NCBI GenBank assembly: GCA_015232315.1
Contig: JADFZZ010000009.1
Span: forward strand, 1 to 64,000
DNA length: 64,000 nucleotides
Direction of reading: 5' to 3'
DNA from: SAR324 cluster bacterium
Lineage (GTDB): Bacteria; SAR324; NAC60-12
Part shown: one piece after another, positions 18,562-28,006 of the stretch
How the letters are laid out: the number at the start of each line of letters is the position of its first letter
Position numbering within the stretch: position 1 is the first letter of the stretch
Notes under the pieces: model-generated
Databases searched by the model: none
Seen by the model: the letters and a program-made list of their open reading frames with translations, nothing else
Told to the model about the DNA's origin: nothing
Position numbers and translations under genes: made by a program

Positions 18562-18767
18562 AGAAGCCTTTTGTTAAAAAAGAATACCTTTTTATTAAAT
18601 AGCTAAACTATTGATTTCAAAATGAATATATTATGGACCCATTTAGGCTGCTTTCAAAATATGCTCAACATGTTTCATGTTTCTCATTCAAAATGAGAAT
18701 ACTAAAAAATTATCAGTATCTTAAACCACTATAAGGTAAATATACTATTTTTTACCAAAAGGCTTCT
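18562..18767. repeat. Inverted repeat flanking an AT-rich gap
   Basis: AGAAGCCTTTTGTTAAAAAA at 18562-18581 reappears inverted, with one mismatch, at 18748-18767. The right arm covers the stop codon of the methyltransferase gene. The AT-rich 166 bp between holds no gene. It may be the ends of a small non-autonomous element or a long-range hairpin between convergent genes. Confidence 0.45.
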
Positions 18768-19368
18768 AAGACCTGGTTGCGGTTACCAGAAATATCGGGA
18801 AATTTTCACCATCTTTAGTCACTGTGTGGGATGTAAAAAACTGAATTTGACTGAATCCATGCTGTCCCAGAAGGGTTTGTAATTCATTCCGGTCAAAGCC
18901 AAAATGAAAGATACCCTCTGCGTCTTTAGGATGAAAACTGCCGTCTTCCTTGTCAAGATCAGCCAGAGCGATCAAGGCACCTTTATTGGAATGTTCAGCG
19001 AATCTTTGAATGAGTTTTGAAGTATCTTTGACGTGATGCATTGCCATGGCACTCATGATCAGGTCAAACTTTTCATTCAGAGGTTTATCTGTTATGTCCT
19101 GACAGACAATGTCCACTTTACCTTGTAGTTCTGGTTTTGCCGCGAGTCTTTCCAGCATTGCCGCAGAAATATCGACAGCAATGATTTTTTTTACATGCGG
19201 TGCGACATGAGAACTGATCAGCCCTGTTCCCGCGCCGAAATCCAAAACCCTCATCTGATCATGCAGACGGACATTTTGCAATATTGCTGAACCTATAGCC
19301 GCAGAAAGCAACCGTGGTCGTTCCTCAGCATCCCAATCCCTGGCTTTATCCTTAAATAAATCTTTCAT
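18766..19368 (-). CDS. Class I SAM-dependent methyltransferase
   Basis: The 200-residue frame starts at an ATG with AAAGGAAG upstream. The Rossmann motif I is VLDFGAGTGLIS (residues about 41-52), motif II is IIAVDIS, and the post-motif region MSAMAMHHV is typical of small-molecule methyltransferases of the UbiE/BioC-like group. The substrate is not determined. It has no co-directional neighbour. Its stop codon lies within the inverted repeat at 18748-18767. Confidence 0.85.
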   Translation of the reverse strand: MKDLFKDKARDWDAEERPRLLSAAIGSAILQNVRLHDQMRVLDFGAGTGLISSHVAPHVKKIIAVDISAAMLERLAAKPELQGKVDIVCQDITDKPLNEKFDLIMSAMAMHHVKDTSKLIQRFAEHSNKGALIALADLDKEDGSFHPKDAEGIFHFGFDRNELQTLLGQHGFSQIQFFTSHTVTKDGENFPIFLVTATRS

Positions 19369-19431
19369 TGATACTTCCTTTCATAATTTAACTGTTCTTT
19401 TTTTTGCACCTTGCAACGCTCAGAGCCTTGA

Positions 19432-19828
19432 GGATTCTCCTATCGTTCAATTCTAATTGACACAGAATCGACTCAGGATTCACCGAAAAAACTAAAATCC
19501 GACTGCCATCTAACATTTTACCATCAATTGGGTCAAGCCTTTAGATCGGGGCTGTTTAATTTTCCAAAAAAGGATGCGTAGGATGGGTAGAGCGTTAGCG
19601 AAACCCATCGAGTTTTGTTGGGTTTCACTCGTTCTACCCAACCTACCCACCATGCCAAACTGAAAATTAAACAACCCTGCCTTTAGATTGATCAAAGGCA
19701 GATTCAATCGCTTCAAGTCGGTTAAAAATCAAAGACTGTTAAATCGTTTTGCAGGTGTCACTGTAACCGTTGTAGCTTATCTCAATCGGCTACTCGCTCA
19801 AGCAATTGGAGACCCTCTTAAAATCTGA
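19432..19828 (+). pseudogene. Transposase-like 3' fragment interrupted by a small insertion
   Basis: Joining 19432-19546 to 19689-19828, which removes the insertion and one target copy, gives 84 continuous codons ending at TGA. The product contains CHLTFYHQLGQAFRLIK and then GRFNRFKSVKNQRLLNRFAG, followed by a hydrophobic tail ending IGDPLKI. The basic pattern looks like a transposase C-terminus, but I cannot assign a family. There is no start, and an in-frame TGA at 19429 limits it upstream. The left part lies 63 bp from the methyltransferase start. Confidence 0.5.
19547..19678. mobile_element. MITE-like element with 10-bp target duplication
   Basis: Terminal inverted repeats (GGGCTGTTTAATTTTC left, GAAAATTAAACAACCC right, one mismatch) bound about 130 bp. 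The inside folds into a long imperfect hairpin containing GGGTAGAGCGTTAGCGAAACCCA and its inverted counterpart. GCCTTTAGAT occurs immediately on both sides (19537-19546 and 19679-19688), the expected scar of insertion. It encodes nothing and would need a transposase supplied in trans. Confidence 0.7.
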
Positions 19829-19833
19829 CACTC

Positions 19834-20475
19834 ATGCGTAAATCAAGAAACATACCTCTCCTGAATCTGGACTCTCTGGTTGATATTGTATCCAATAATG
19901 TTGGAATTCTTGTCATACTGGCGGTGATGGTTTCACTGTTTTCTATTTCAAAACCGACTCAAACTGTCACAGAATCCCAGGAAAAAATCGAAATCATCAA
20001 AAAAATCACCATTCCGTGGGCACATTTCTCCCAGAAATCCGCGTTGTTGTTTATTGTCCGGGATAACCGGATCACCTATCTGGATCGTAGCAAAGTCTAT
20101 CAGTCTTTTGAAAAGGAAATGAAGAAGGTTGTTACCGGAGAGCTTGATACAAGAGTGGATTCCTACAATGTGAAACTGATTCCCTATTCCAGCCTGTACC
20201 ACTGTCTGCAATTTTTTCCTGATCCGGATTCCGGCTTCTGGTGGCATCAGTTCAACCAGAACAAGGGCTTGTTGAAAACTCTCATCTCAAAATTTCAGCC
20301 CACTGAATATTATTTCTTTTTCTGGGTGGATTCATCCAGTTTTGAACTGTTCAAGGACATGCGCGACACACTGCATGAAATGAACTATGAAGTTGGCTGG
20401 AAACCTGTGACAGACCAATCCATACTGCTGTTCTGCAATGATGGATCCTCCAATCTGAGTTATCAGCCGCAATGA
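19834..20475 (+). CDS. Membrane-anchored protein with ExbD/TolR-like N-terminus, unknown function
   Basis: The 213-residue protein starts with a short basic stretch, then LDSLVDIVSNNVG leading into one membrane helix (residues about 20-40). This resembles the anchor of ExbD/TolR/MotB-like proteins. The remaining 170 residues are predicted periplasmic, rich in aromatics, and match no family I know. No ExbB/TolQ-like partner is nearby. No clear ribosome-binding site precedes the ATG. It converges with copA with only 2 bp between stops. Confidence 0.65.
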   Translation: MRKSRNIPLLNLDSLVDIVSNNVGILVILAVMVSLFSISKPTQTVTESQEKIEIIKKITIPWAHFSQKSALLFIVRDNRITYLDRSKVYQSFEKEMKKVVTGELDTRVDSYNVKLIPYSSLYHCLQFFPDPDSGFWWHQFNQNKGLLKTLISKFQPTEYYFFFWVDSSSFELFKDMRDTLHEMNYEVGWKPVTDQSILLFCNDGSSNLSYQPQ

Positions 20476-20477
20476 AT

Positions 20478-22922
20478 TCAGTGGAACCGTTTGAGTCTCA
20501 ACGCATTGGTGATGACTGAAACGGAACTCAGGGCCATGGCTGCGGCGGCAAACATGGGGTTCAGGAGCGGACCACCAAACAGATACAGTATTCCGGCCGC
20601 CACAGGAAGCCCGGCAATGTTGTAGGCAAAGGCCCAGAACAGATTCTGGCGGATGTTTCGCAAGGTCGCCCGGCTCAGTTGAATGGCACGAACCACATCG
20701 GTCAGGCGATTGTTCATCAATACAATATCCGCTGATTCCATGGCAATATCGGTTCCCGCTCCAATGGCCAGTCCAACATCCGCCTGAGCCAGTGCCGGAG
20801 CGTCATTGATCCCGTCACCGACCATGCCCACTTTTTTTCCAGACTCCTGAAGCTGACGGACGTGTGTTGCCTTGTCTTGAGGGAGTACTTCCGCAATGAC
20901 ATGTTCAATATGGCATAATTTTGCGATGGCTTCAGCGGTTGTCTGATTATCTCCGGAAAGCATGACCACTTCAATTCCCATATTCTGCAACCGTTGAACC
21001 GCTTCAGCACTGTCAGGTTTCAGGGAATCAGCCACAGCGAGTGCCCCTGCCAGTTTACCGTCGATTGCCACATAAATCGATGTATAGCCCTGTTCCGACC
21101 ATGTTGCTGTTTCTGAAGGAATTTCTGCTGACAATCCCTCAGATTGCATCATCTTCCAGTTTCCCAGCCAGACCGTTTTTCCAGAAATCAGAGCTTTGAT
21201 TCCAAATCCCGGTTGACTCTCAAAATCTTCGCCCTCCAGTAACGCAAGATTTTTCTCAAGGGATTCTGACATGATCGCTTTGGCCAGTGGGTGTTCGGAG
21301 CGTCTTTCCACAGAGGCGGAAAATCGCAGAACTTCCTCGGTTGTCCAGGAGGAAAACGCTACAGTTTCCATCAAACGTGGACGTCCTTCGGTCAAGGTCC
21401 CTGTTTTGTCCAGAACCAGAGTCTGGATGTGCTGGGTGATTTCCAGGGCTTCTCCGTTTTTGATCAGAATACCAAAATCCGCGGCTTTGCCTGTGCCCAC
21501 CATGATGGCAATGGGCGTTGCGAGTCCCAGGGCACAAGGGCAGGCAATGGTCAGAACCGCAATGAAAATTCTCAACGCAAACGGCAGGGGCATCCCGGCC
21601 AACAACCATGAGGCAGACGCAATCACCGCAATTGCGATCACCACAGGAACAAACACACCTGATACGGTGTCTGCCAAGCGTGCGACCGGTGCTTTACTGC
21701 TTTGAGATTGTTCAACAAGATGAATGATCTGGGCCAGAATTGTATCTTTGCCAACTTTGGTCACCCGATATTCCAAAGCCCCCTGAAAATTGACGCTTCC
21801 GCCAAACACGGCGGCACCAGGTTGTTTTTCGACGGGCATGCTTTCGCCAGTAAGCATGGACTCATCGACCAGCGAGCGTCCCTGTTCCACCTGACCATCC
21901 ACCGGAATTTTTTCTCCGGGTTTCACCAGAATCAGATCATTGATTTCAATCTCATCAATGCTGATGACCAATTCCTGTCCATCTTTCAGCAAAACCGCGG
22001 TTTTCGGTTGTAAGCCCATGAGTTTACTGATGGCTTCGGAGGCTCGTCCCTTGCTGACAGCTTCCAGATATTTTCCCAGCAGAATCAGAGCGACAATCAC
22101 TCCGGCTGTTTCAAAATAAAGATGCTGAACCGCTTCCCTGTGGCCCATCCAGATCATGCCTGTGTTATAAAAACTGTAAATCATGGCAGAGGATGTTCCC
22201 ACCGCAATCAGTGAATCCATATTGGGACTTCCCTGAAACAACACAGGAAAACCTTTCAGATAAAATCGACGTCCGAGCCATAACACGGGCAACACGAGAA
22301 CGGCCTGAAGCGTTGAGAAAAATTCCGGATGATGTTCGGTTGATAACCATTTGGGCATGGGCAATCCGGCCATTTCTCCCATTGCGATCAACAGCAGACA
22401 AAAAGAAAATCCCATTGCCAGGAGCATTTCCTGTTTCTGGTGCTGTAACTCACGAGCTTTCCGGATATTTTCCTGATGTTGCTGATCCTGAGTTTCAATA
22501 TCAACCGGTTCATAGCCAGCTTTGCGAATTTCTTCCTTGATCATCGACATCCGGATTTTATCAGCATCAAACTGGATTTCAGCGTATTCTGTCGCAAGAT
22601 TCACCGAGATATTTTTGATCCCTTCCAGTTTGGAAACTTTTTTTTCAATCCGGCTGACACAGGCCGCACAGGTCATTCCACGAATTTTAACATGCGCGTC
22701 CCGGATATTTAAGGCGAGTTCTGCTGTGTAGCCAGCTTTGCGGACCTGTTCAACGATGGCTGAGGATTCCAGACGGGTGCGGTCAAAACGGACCGTCATC
22801 CGGTTGGTTGCGAGACTGACCTCCACGGTTTCAATTCCGTCCATTTTCCGGACAAATTTTTCAACACGGCTGACACAGGCCGCACAGGTCATTCCTTCCA
22901 CATTGAACATTTCAGTTTGCAT
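20478..22922 (-). CDS. copA: Copper-translocating P-type ATPase
   Basis: This 814-residue P1B-type ATPase exports Cu(I) across the inner membrane. Two N-terminal heavy-metal domains each carry MTCAACVSR (near residues 10 and 78). The membrane metal site is [11 protein letters not shown], the phosphorylation site [11 protein letters not shown], and the hinge [19 protein letters not shown] in helix 6 and late-helix Asn/Met/Ser positions fit the Cu(I) subgroup. It lies 36 bp after the amidase gene and may share its transcript, though no functional link is evident. No CopZ or CueR-type gene is adjacent. Confidence 0.95.
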   Translation of the reverse strand: MQTEMFNVEGMTCAACVSRVEKFVRKMDGIETVEVSLATNRMTVRFDRTRLESSAIVEQVRKAGYTAELALNIRDAHVKIRGMTCAACVSRIEKKVSKLEGIKNISVNLATEYAEIQFDADKIRMSMIKEEIRKAGYEPVDIETQDQQHQENIRKARELQHQKQEMLLAMGFSFCLLLIAMGEMAGLPMPKWLSTEHHPEFFSTLQAVLVLPVLWLGRRFYLKGFPVLFQGSPNMDSLIAVGTSSAMIYSFYNTGMIWMGHREAVQHLYFETAGVIVALILLGKYLEAVSKGRASEAISKLMGLQPKTAVLLKDGQELVISIDEIEINDLILVKPGEKIPVDGQVEQGRSLVDESMLTGESMPVEKQPGAAVFGGSVNFQGALEYRVTKVGKDTILAQIIHLVEQSQSSKAPVARLADTVSGVFVPVVIAIAVIASASWLLAGMPLPFALRIFIAVLTIACPCALGLATPIAIMVGTGKAADFGILIKNGEALEITQHIQTLVLDKTGTLTEGRPRLMETVAFSSWTTEEVLRFSASVERRSEHPLAKAIMSESLEKNLALLEGEDFESQPGFGIKALISGKTVWLGNWKMMQSEGLSAEIPSETATWSEQGYTSIYVAIDGKLAGALAVADSLKPDSAEAVQRLQNMGIEVVMLSGDNQTTAEAIAKLCHIEHVIAEVLPQDKATHVRQLQESGKKVGMVGDGINDAPALAQADVGLAIGAGTDIAMESADIVLMNNRLTDVVRAIQLSRATLRNIRQNLFWAFAYNIAGLPVAAGILYLFGGPLLNPMFAAAAMALSSVSVITNALRLKRFH

Positions 22923-22958
22923 GGCCGATCTCTTTCAAGGAGATTATTGGTTTAAAAG

Positions 22959-24386
22959 TCAAAATGTTGCTGGCGGAACCCACCCACCAAAAATTTTTTC
23001 CAGATACATGGCCACCGCGATACTCAGATGATCATTTCCCGGCGTTGCGACAATCTGTATGCCCAGGGGCAGTCCATTCTTATTCAAACCAAGAGGTACC
23101 TGCGTCACCGGAAATTCAAGAACATTGAAAATGCCTGTAAAGACCCAGTCCAAGGGATTCATCAGGGGTTGATAATGGAAAGGAGCTGGCGAAGAATAGG
23201 AGGGATAAAGCATGACACCATGATTGCCGATGAGTCCGACCAGTTCCTGCCGAAGCTCATCGCGCATTTCTATATGACGTTTGAAGACAAACGGCATTTT
23301 TTCCAAAAACGCCAACATGATGGCCGGTAACGTATGCGGCGAACGACGTGTCAACCATCGCACCATTTCCGGTATTGCTCGCACAGGATTTCCATTTCCA
23401 AGCAGAGTGCCGAAAGGCGTACCACCTGCCGCGACCATCATGGTGGTCCAGATCTCCAGCGAGTTTTTCAGAGTATCAATGTGACGGGTTCTGACATTTG
23501 CTCCCTGTTTTTTCAAGGCATCCGCGCATTGCGACTGGCTGTCAAGCAAATCCCGGGTGACTCGTGTTCTCAGATTTCCGGGAACATTCAGAATCTGGAG
23601 TTTTTCAACCATCACCTCATTCGGGTCCTGAAGATTGTAGGCATGACACCATTCATCCAACCCGTCAGGTCCGGCAAGAATCCGGACAAGGGGCATCAGA
23701 TCCTCAGCTTTTCGGCAGAGTGGACCCGTGGTCAGATAACGGAGAGCGTTGTTTTCAGCAACGGGAAACTGTCCCGTATTGGGGATCAAACCGCCTGTGG
23801 GCTTGTGTCCGAATACGCCATTGAAAAACGCGGGCATTCTGATGGATCCACCCACATCAGACCCCAGACCAAAGGGCACCCCTCCGGCACCGACAATCGA
23901 GCCTTCCCCTCCTGAACTGCCGCCGACAATACGTGCAGGATCATACGGATTGTTGGTTCGGCCATAAACCCGATTGTTGGTTTCCATCCACATGCATAGT
24001 TCCGAGGTGTTGGTGACACCCAGGGGAATTGCGCCAGCTTTTAGCAGACGCTGAACAGCGGTTGCGTTGTCTTCAGCCACAAACCCCTTACGGGCGACCA
24101 GCCCTGAAGTGTTTGGCATTCCAGAGACCCTGAAACATTCCTTGATGGTGCAGGGAACCCCCAACAGCGGCGGAATGGTCTCCATCTGTTCTTCATGGAG
24201 TTGTTCGTCAACCTTTCGGGCTTCCGCTCTGGCCAGTTCAAACCGGTTACAAACAACAGCGTTCAGTTCCGGATTCACTGATTCAATCCGGGCAATATGA
24301 GTATTCACCACTTCCAGAGAGGTCACTTCTTTGGAATGGATCAGTTGTGCCAGTTGGAGAGCCGATAATTTTAGAAGTCGATTCAT
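22959..24386 (-). CDS. Amidase signature family hydrolase
   Basis: This 475-residue protein has the Ser-cisSer-Lys triad region of the amidase signature family: Lys in CTIKE, the cis-Ser in GGSSGGEGS and the nucleophile in [12 protein letters not shown]. Unlike GatA there is no aminoacyl-tRNA context, and the C-terminal part ([18 protein letters not shown]) resembles fatty-acid-amide-hydrolase-like and general amidases. Its start overlaps the hisI stop by 4 bp, so the two are translationally coupled. Substrate unknown. Confidence 0.85.
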   Translation of the reverse strand: MNRLLKLSALQLAQLIHSKEVTSLEVVNTHIARIESVNPELNAVVCNRFELARAEARKVDEQLHEEQMETIPPLLGVPCTIKECFRVSGMPNTSGLVARKGFVAEDNATAVQRLLKAGAIPLGVTNTSELCMWMETNNRVYGRTNNPYDPARIVGGSSGGEGSIVGAGGVPFGLGSDVGGSIRMPAFFNGVFGHKPTGGLIPNTGQFPVAENNALRYLTTGPLCRKAEDLMPLVRILAGPDGLDEWCHAYNLQDPNEVMVEKLQILNVPGNLRTRVTRDLLDSQSQCADALKKQGANVRTRHIDTLKNSLEIWTTMMVAAGGTPFGTLLGNGNPVRAIPEMVRWLTRRSPHTLPAIMLAFLEKMPFVFKRHIEMRDELRQELVGLIGNHGVMLYPSYSSPAPFHYQPLMNPLDWVFTGIFNVLEFPVTQVPLGLNKNGLPLGIQIVATPGNDHLSIAVAMYLEKIFGGWVPPATF

Positions 24387-24748
24387 AGGGAAACTCGTTT
24401 TTCAGAAGTGGGTTCCAAGGTATTCTGAGGGGTCAATCTGGAAAAAAAACAGCTCTTTTCTCCGGTGTGACAGGCTGTTCCTCCGGTTTGTTCCACAACA
24501 TATACCAGCGTATCCTGATCACAATCCACGAGAATATCCTGAATCAACTGAATGTGTCCTGAGGATTCGCCTTTCATCCATAAGCGCTGTTTGGATCTTG
24601 AATAATAGTGTGCCTTTCCCGTCAGACGTGTTTGTTCAAGGGCCTGCGGGTCCACATAGGCCAGCATCAGGATTTCTCGTGTGCCGACTTCCTGCACAAT
24701 CACCGGGAGCAAACCACCCTGTTTGTCAAACGCAAGTTCCAGTTCCAT
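24383..24748 (-). CDS. hisI: Phosphoribosyl-AMP cyclohydrolase
   Basis: This 121-residue single-domain HisI opens the purine ring of phosphoribosyl-AMP in histidine synthesis. Signature residues are present: WMKGESSGH, the DCDQDTL metal loop and the zinc-binding tail [14 protein letters not shown]. It lacks the HisE domain fused in enterobacteria. It is coupled to an amidase gene rather than to other his genes, so the histidine pathway is dispersed in this genome. Confidence 0.95.
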   Translation of the reverse strand: MELELAFDKQGGLLPVIVQEVGTREILMLAYVDPQALEQTRLTGKAHYYSRSKQRLWMKGESSGHIQLIQDILVDCDQDTLVYVVEQTGGTACHTGEKSCFFSRLTPQNTLEPTSEKRVSL

Positions 24749-25084
24749 AAAGTCTACCTTTGTCTAATGATATTTATGTGATGAAGGGAAGAATCTGATG
24801 ATAAAATTAAAATGGATTTTGTTTGTAAGAAAGGCAATGCAAAAACCCATCAAACAGCCTAATGGTTGTTGGTGGAAACATCCATGCATGAGTAAAAAAG
24901 ATTTCAGGAAAACGTCAGTTCAACATAGAACGACAAAATCATCGAATATTCCGGTTTGAATGATAAAGTGGTCTGAAGTCTGCTTGTCTATCCCAATCCA
25001 TCATAGTAATCAAACATCTCACAGAAGGTTGAACCTGTCTGAGTCGAGTTATTCCATGCTGTTTTTTACCGGAGCATTACGTTA
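24749..25084. other. Intergenic region without recognised features
   Basis: These 336 bp separate hisI from the cyclase gene, which diverge. I saw no credible small gene, repeat copy or structured RNA. The region presumably holds both promoters. GGAG lies about 11 bases before the cyclase ATG. Confidence 0.5.
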
Positions 25085-27871
25085 ATGGCAAAAACAATTC
25101 TGATCATTGATGATGAGGAACAGGTCTGTATCCTGCTGAGTCAGTTCCTCAAACGTAAAGGTTATGAAGTCTACACCGCAACAAATGGTTATGAAGGCAT
25201 AAAACAGTTTCGGGAACATCCGACAGATCTGGTGATTACAGACATCATTATGCCCCGGAAAAATGGCGTGGAAGTGATCATGGAACTTCGCAGAGCGTTT
25301 GCGGATGTTGACATCATTGCCATTTCAGGCGGTGGTAAAGTCGGTGAACTGGACTATCTGGCTGAGGCCCGATTTCTGGGAGCCTCTCATACTTTCGAGA
25401 AACCTGTTCCTCTAAAAAAACTGGGATCCGTAATTGAAGCCATTTTTCAGGAGCAGGAAAAACAACTGAAATCCGGAAAAATCAGGACCGCTGATATCCA
25501 TGCTGTGTTGATCGCACCTCAAAAATCCGCTTTTGTAGAAACCATTCTGAAAAATCTGGATCAACTGAAACACATACTTTCTCACTCCTTCCTTATCTTT
25601 GCCAGAAATCAGATGGTCCAGTCACAAGTGGATGACAAAGTAGATATCCTTCTGCTTGTTTCAGATGGTTCGCTGGCATCGATTCAGCTTCAAGTTCAAT
25701 TTTTCCACGAAACCCTGCCGAATTTACCGATCATCGTGTTACAGGAAGAGATGGAATCCATTGATTCAATCAAAATACTTCAATTGGGTGCTCAGGATTT
25801 GCTTTTTGGAAATGATTTGAATGCGTCCTCCCTGGAAAGAACGATCCGCTATGCGATTGAGCGATTTCAAATGCTCATAGAATTAAAACATTATACCCAG
25901 GGTTTGTTGAACAGCGAAAATCGTTTCAAAAGCATCATCAGACATATTGTGGACGGCATCCTGATCATTGATCCTGACAAGAAAATTCGATTTGCGAATC
26001 CTGTGGCGGAAAAACTGTTGAACCGCAGTGAAAAGGATATGGAAGGTCAGGATTTTCGCTATCCAGTGAGTTCAGGTGAATTTCTGGAAGTTGAAATTCA
26101 GAATGAAAAACAGGTCAGAACGGTTGAAATTCGTGGTGTGGAAATTGATTGGAACGGAGTTCCCTGCACGCTGGCATCCTTACGGGATATTTCTCAGCGA
26201 AAAAGAGCTGAAAACGAATGGATCAAACTTTCAATGGCAGTGGAGCAAAGCCCTGCCATGGTTTTTATCACAAACCCTGATGGTATCATTGAATATGTAA
26301 ATCCACGGTTCACCCACATCACTGGATTCGCATCCGCTGAACTTCTCGGGCAACCTCTTCAAAAGATCTTTCCTGAGCCTGTCATCAGCAACATCTTCTT
26401 GACCGTCCAACAGGGCCAACTTTGGCAGGGAGAATGGAGTATTCACGACGAAAAAGGAACTGATGTATGGATTTCAGGATCCATGTCATCAATCAGGGAC
26501 GCAAAACAGAAAATTCGCTACCTGGTTGGTGTCGGAGAAGACATCACAACCAGAAAGAGGGTGGAGGAAGAATTGATCGTAGCGAATCAGCAATTGTTGT
26601 TTTCCTTTGAAGAACTGGAACGTATCAACCGGATTTTTCAATTGTTTGTGCCTAAAGCCTTCCTGAATCGGATAGAATTATTCACAGATTTACAGGGAGG
26701 ACAATTTGAAGAGGAAAATCTGACGATTCTCTTTGCGGATATCCGGTCCTACACCCATTACGCAGAGCGCATGACGCCCCAGCAAAACTTTGATTTTCTG
26801 AATACTTTTTTCAGATTGACTGAACCTGTTATTTCCAAAAACCAGGGGTTTGTGGATAAATTCATCGGAGACGCGGTCATGGCCCTGTTTGATGGAGAAA
26901 ACTCCGCAAACCATGCGTTGAACGCGGCCATCGAAATGCAAGAAACCGTTGCACAATACAATCAGGAACATCAGGGGGAATACCTCCAGGAGATTAAATT
27001 CGGCATAGGCATCAATACAGGCCCAGTCATGGTAGGTGCCATGGGTTCAGCAACACGTATCAATTCAACTGTGATCGGGGATAATGTCAACCTGAGCGCA
27101 AGACTGGAAACCCTGACTAAAAAATATCACTCAAATATTTTGATATCCTTTCGAACGTATGACGCCTTGCTTGACAAGGAGAACTATAACATCAGGGAAA
27201 TTGATACCGTTCAGGTCAGAGGAAAGTCAGAACCTACAATTATTTATGATGTTTTTGATGCTGATCCACCATCCCTCAAAATAAAAAAAATTGAGACACA
27301 ACTCCTGCTGTTTCAGGGGATTGTGTTATACAAAGCCCAATCGTTCGCTGAGGCCATAGACTGTTTTGAAGAATGCCTGGGAATATTTCCCGAGGATGTC
27401 ATTTGCATCAACTATCTCAAACGTTGCAGGTATTTTCAGAAATATCCCCCTGGAGAAATTATTTGGGATGGTGTTGTCAAAGATACAGACAATCTGATTG
27501 ATCATAATATCCGACGTAGAACAGACAGATTTCATCTCAATGTACCGATCAACCTGTTTGTTCCGGAAAATGACATTCAACTGGCTGGAACCACTCTGGA
27601 TATCTCTATGGGCGGACTAAAAATCCAGACACATCATCTGTTTGAAAAAGGACAGATCCTCAAAGTTGAGCTCTTTTTCAAGGAATCCAATCTGGAACAA
27701 TATCTTGCGCAAATTCCATTTCAATTCATATGTCAGGTGATATGGAGTTTTTCAGGGCCGCTATTCAATCAGCAGCAGACCTGGGAGCATGGGCTGGAAT
27801 TCATTGTCGTCACAAAATCACAGGATGAATCGCTTACGTTGCTGTTCAACAAATTGAAAGAAACTCTATAA
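25085..27871 (+). CDS. Receiver-PAS-PAS-class III adenylate cyclase-PilZ protein
   Basis: This 928-residue cytoplasmic signalling protein has, in order: a receiver with IDDEE and the phospho-acceptor Asp in VITDIIMP (residues 1-120); a degenerate receiver-like region (about 137-265); PAS (about 276-370) and PAS with PAC (about 380-500); a short helical linker; a class III cyclase (about 540-720); a helical TPR-like stretch; and a PilZ domain opening with RRRTDRF (about 808-925). The cyclase has both metal Asp residues (FADIRSY, FIGDAVMA), and the Lys in DKFIGD suggests ATP over GTP. PilZ DISMGGLKIQ suggests c-di-GMP input. It could join phosphorelay, c-di-GMP and cAMP signals. No kinase is adjacent. 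Confidence 0.85.
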   Translation: MAKTILIIDDEEQVCILLSQFLKRKGYEVYTATNGYEGIKQFREHPTDLVITDIIMPRKNGVEVIMELRRAFADVDIIAISGGGKVGELDYLAEARFLGASHTFEKPVPLKKLGSVIEAIFQEQEKQLKSGKIRTADIHAVLIAPQKSAFVETILKNLDQLKHILSHSFLIFARNQMVQSQVDDKVDILLLVSDGSLASIQLQVQFFHETLPNLPIIVLQEEMESIDSIKILQLGAQDLLFGNDLNASSLERTIRYAIERFQMLIELKHYTQGLLNSENRFKSIIRHIVDGILIIDPDKKIRFANPVAEKLLNRSEKDMEGQDFRYPVSSGEFLEVEIQNEKQVRTVEIRGVEIDWNGVPCTLASLRDISQRKRAENEWIKLSMAVEQSPAMVFITNPDGIIEYVNPRFTHITGFASAELLGQPLQKIFPEPVISNIFLTVQQGQLWQGEWSIHDEKGTDVWISGSMSSIRDAKQKIRYLVGVGEDITTRKRVEEELIVANQQLLFSFEELERINRIFQLFVPKAFLNRIELFTDLQGGQFEEENLTILFADIRSYTHYAERMTPQQNFDFLNTFFRLTEPVISKNQGFVDKFIGDAVMALFDGENSANHALNAAIEMQETVAQYNQEHQGEYLQEIKFGIGINTGPVMVGAMGSATRINSTVIGDNVNLSARLETLTKKYHSNILISFRTYDALLDKENYNIREIDTVQVRGKSEPTIIYDVFDADPPSLKIKKIETQLLLFQGIVLYKAQSFAEAIDCFEECLGIFPEDVICINYLKRCRYFQKYPPGEIIWDGVVKDTDNLIDHNIRRRTDRFHLNVPINLFVPENDIQLAGTTLDISMGGLKIQTHHLFEKGQILKVELFFKESNLEQYLAQIPFQFICQVIWSFSGPLFNQQQTWEHGLEFIVVTKSQDESLTLLFNKLKETL

Positions 27872-27914
27872 TAAGTTGTAAACTTTTTTCCATCAGTCGC
27901 TCCTCCTCTAGTCT

Positions 27915-27942
27915 GTAGAGACGTGCTATAGCGCGTCTCTAC
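27915..27942. repeat. Dispersed GTAGAGACG palindrome, copy 3
   Basis: The arms GTAGAGACG and CGTCTCTAC enclose a GCTATAGC-type centre. The copy lies between two convergent genes and is followed by GCATGCCCGGCAG, also present after the 48803 copy. The similarity extends beyond the palindrome, which indicates a mobile unit rather than a simple terminator. Confidence 0.75.
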
Positions 27943-28006
27943 GCATGCCCGGCAGGAAATGTGTTTTTGGGGAAATATCTATTTTGTTGTTCGAATGTTC
28001 CATAAA

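Noticed and set aside
27915-27942. Simple intrinsic terminator between convergent genes
   Set aside because: No U-tract follows, and similar sequences with shared flanks occur in gaps of other orientation, so a repeat family explains it better.
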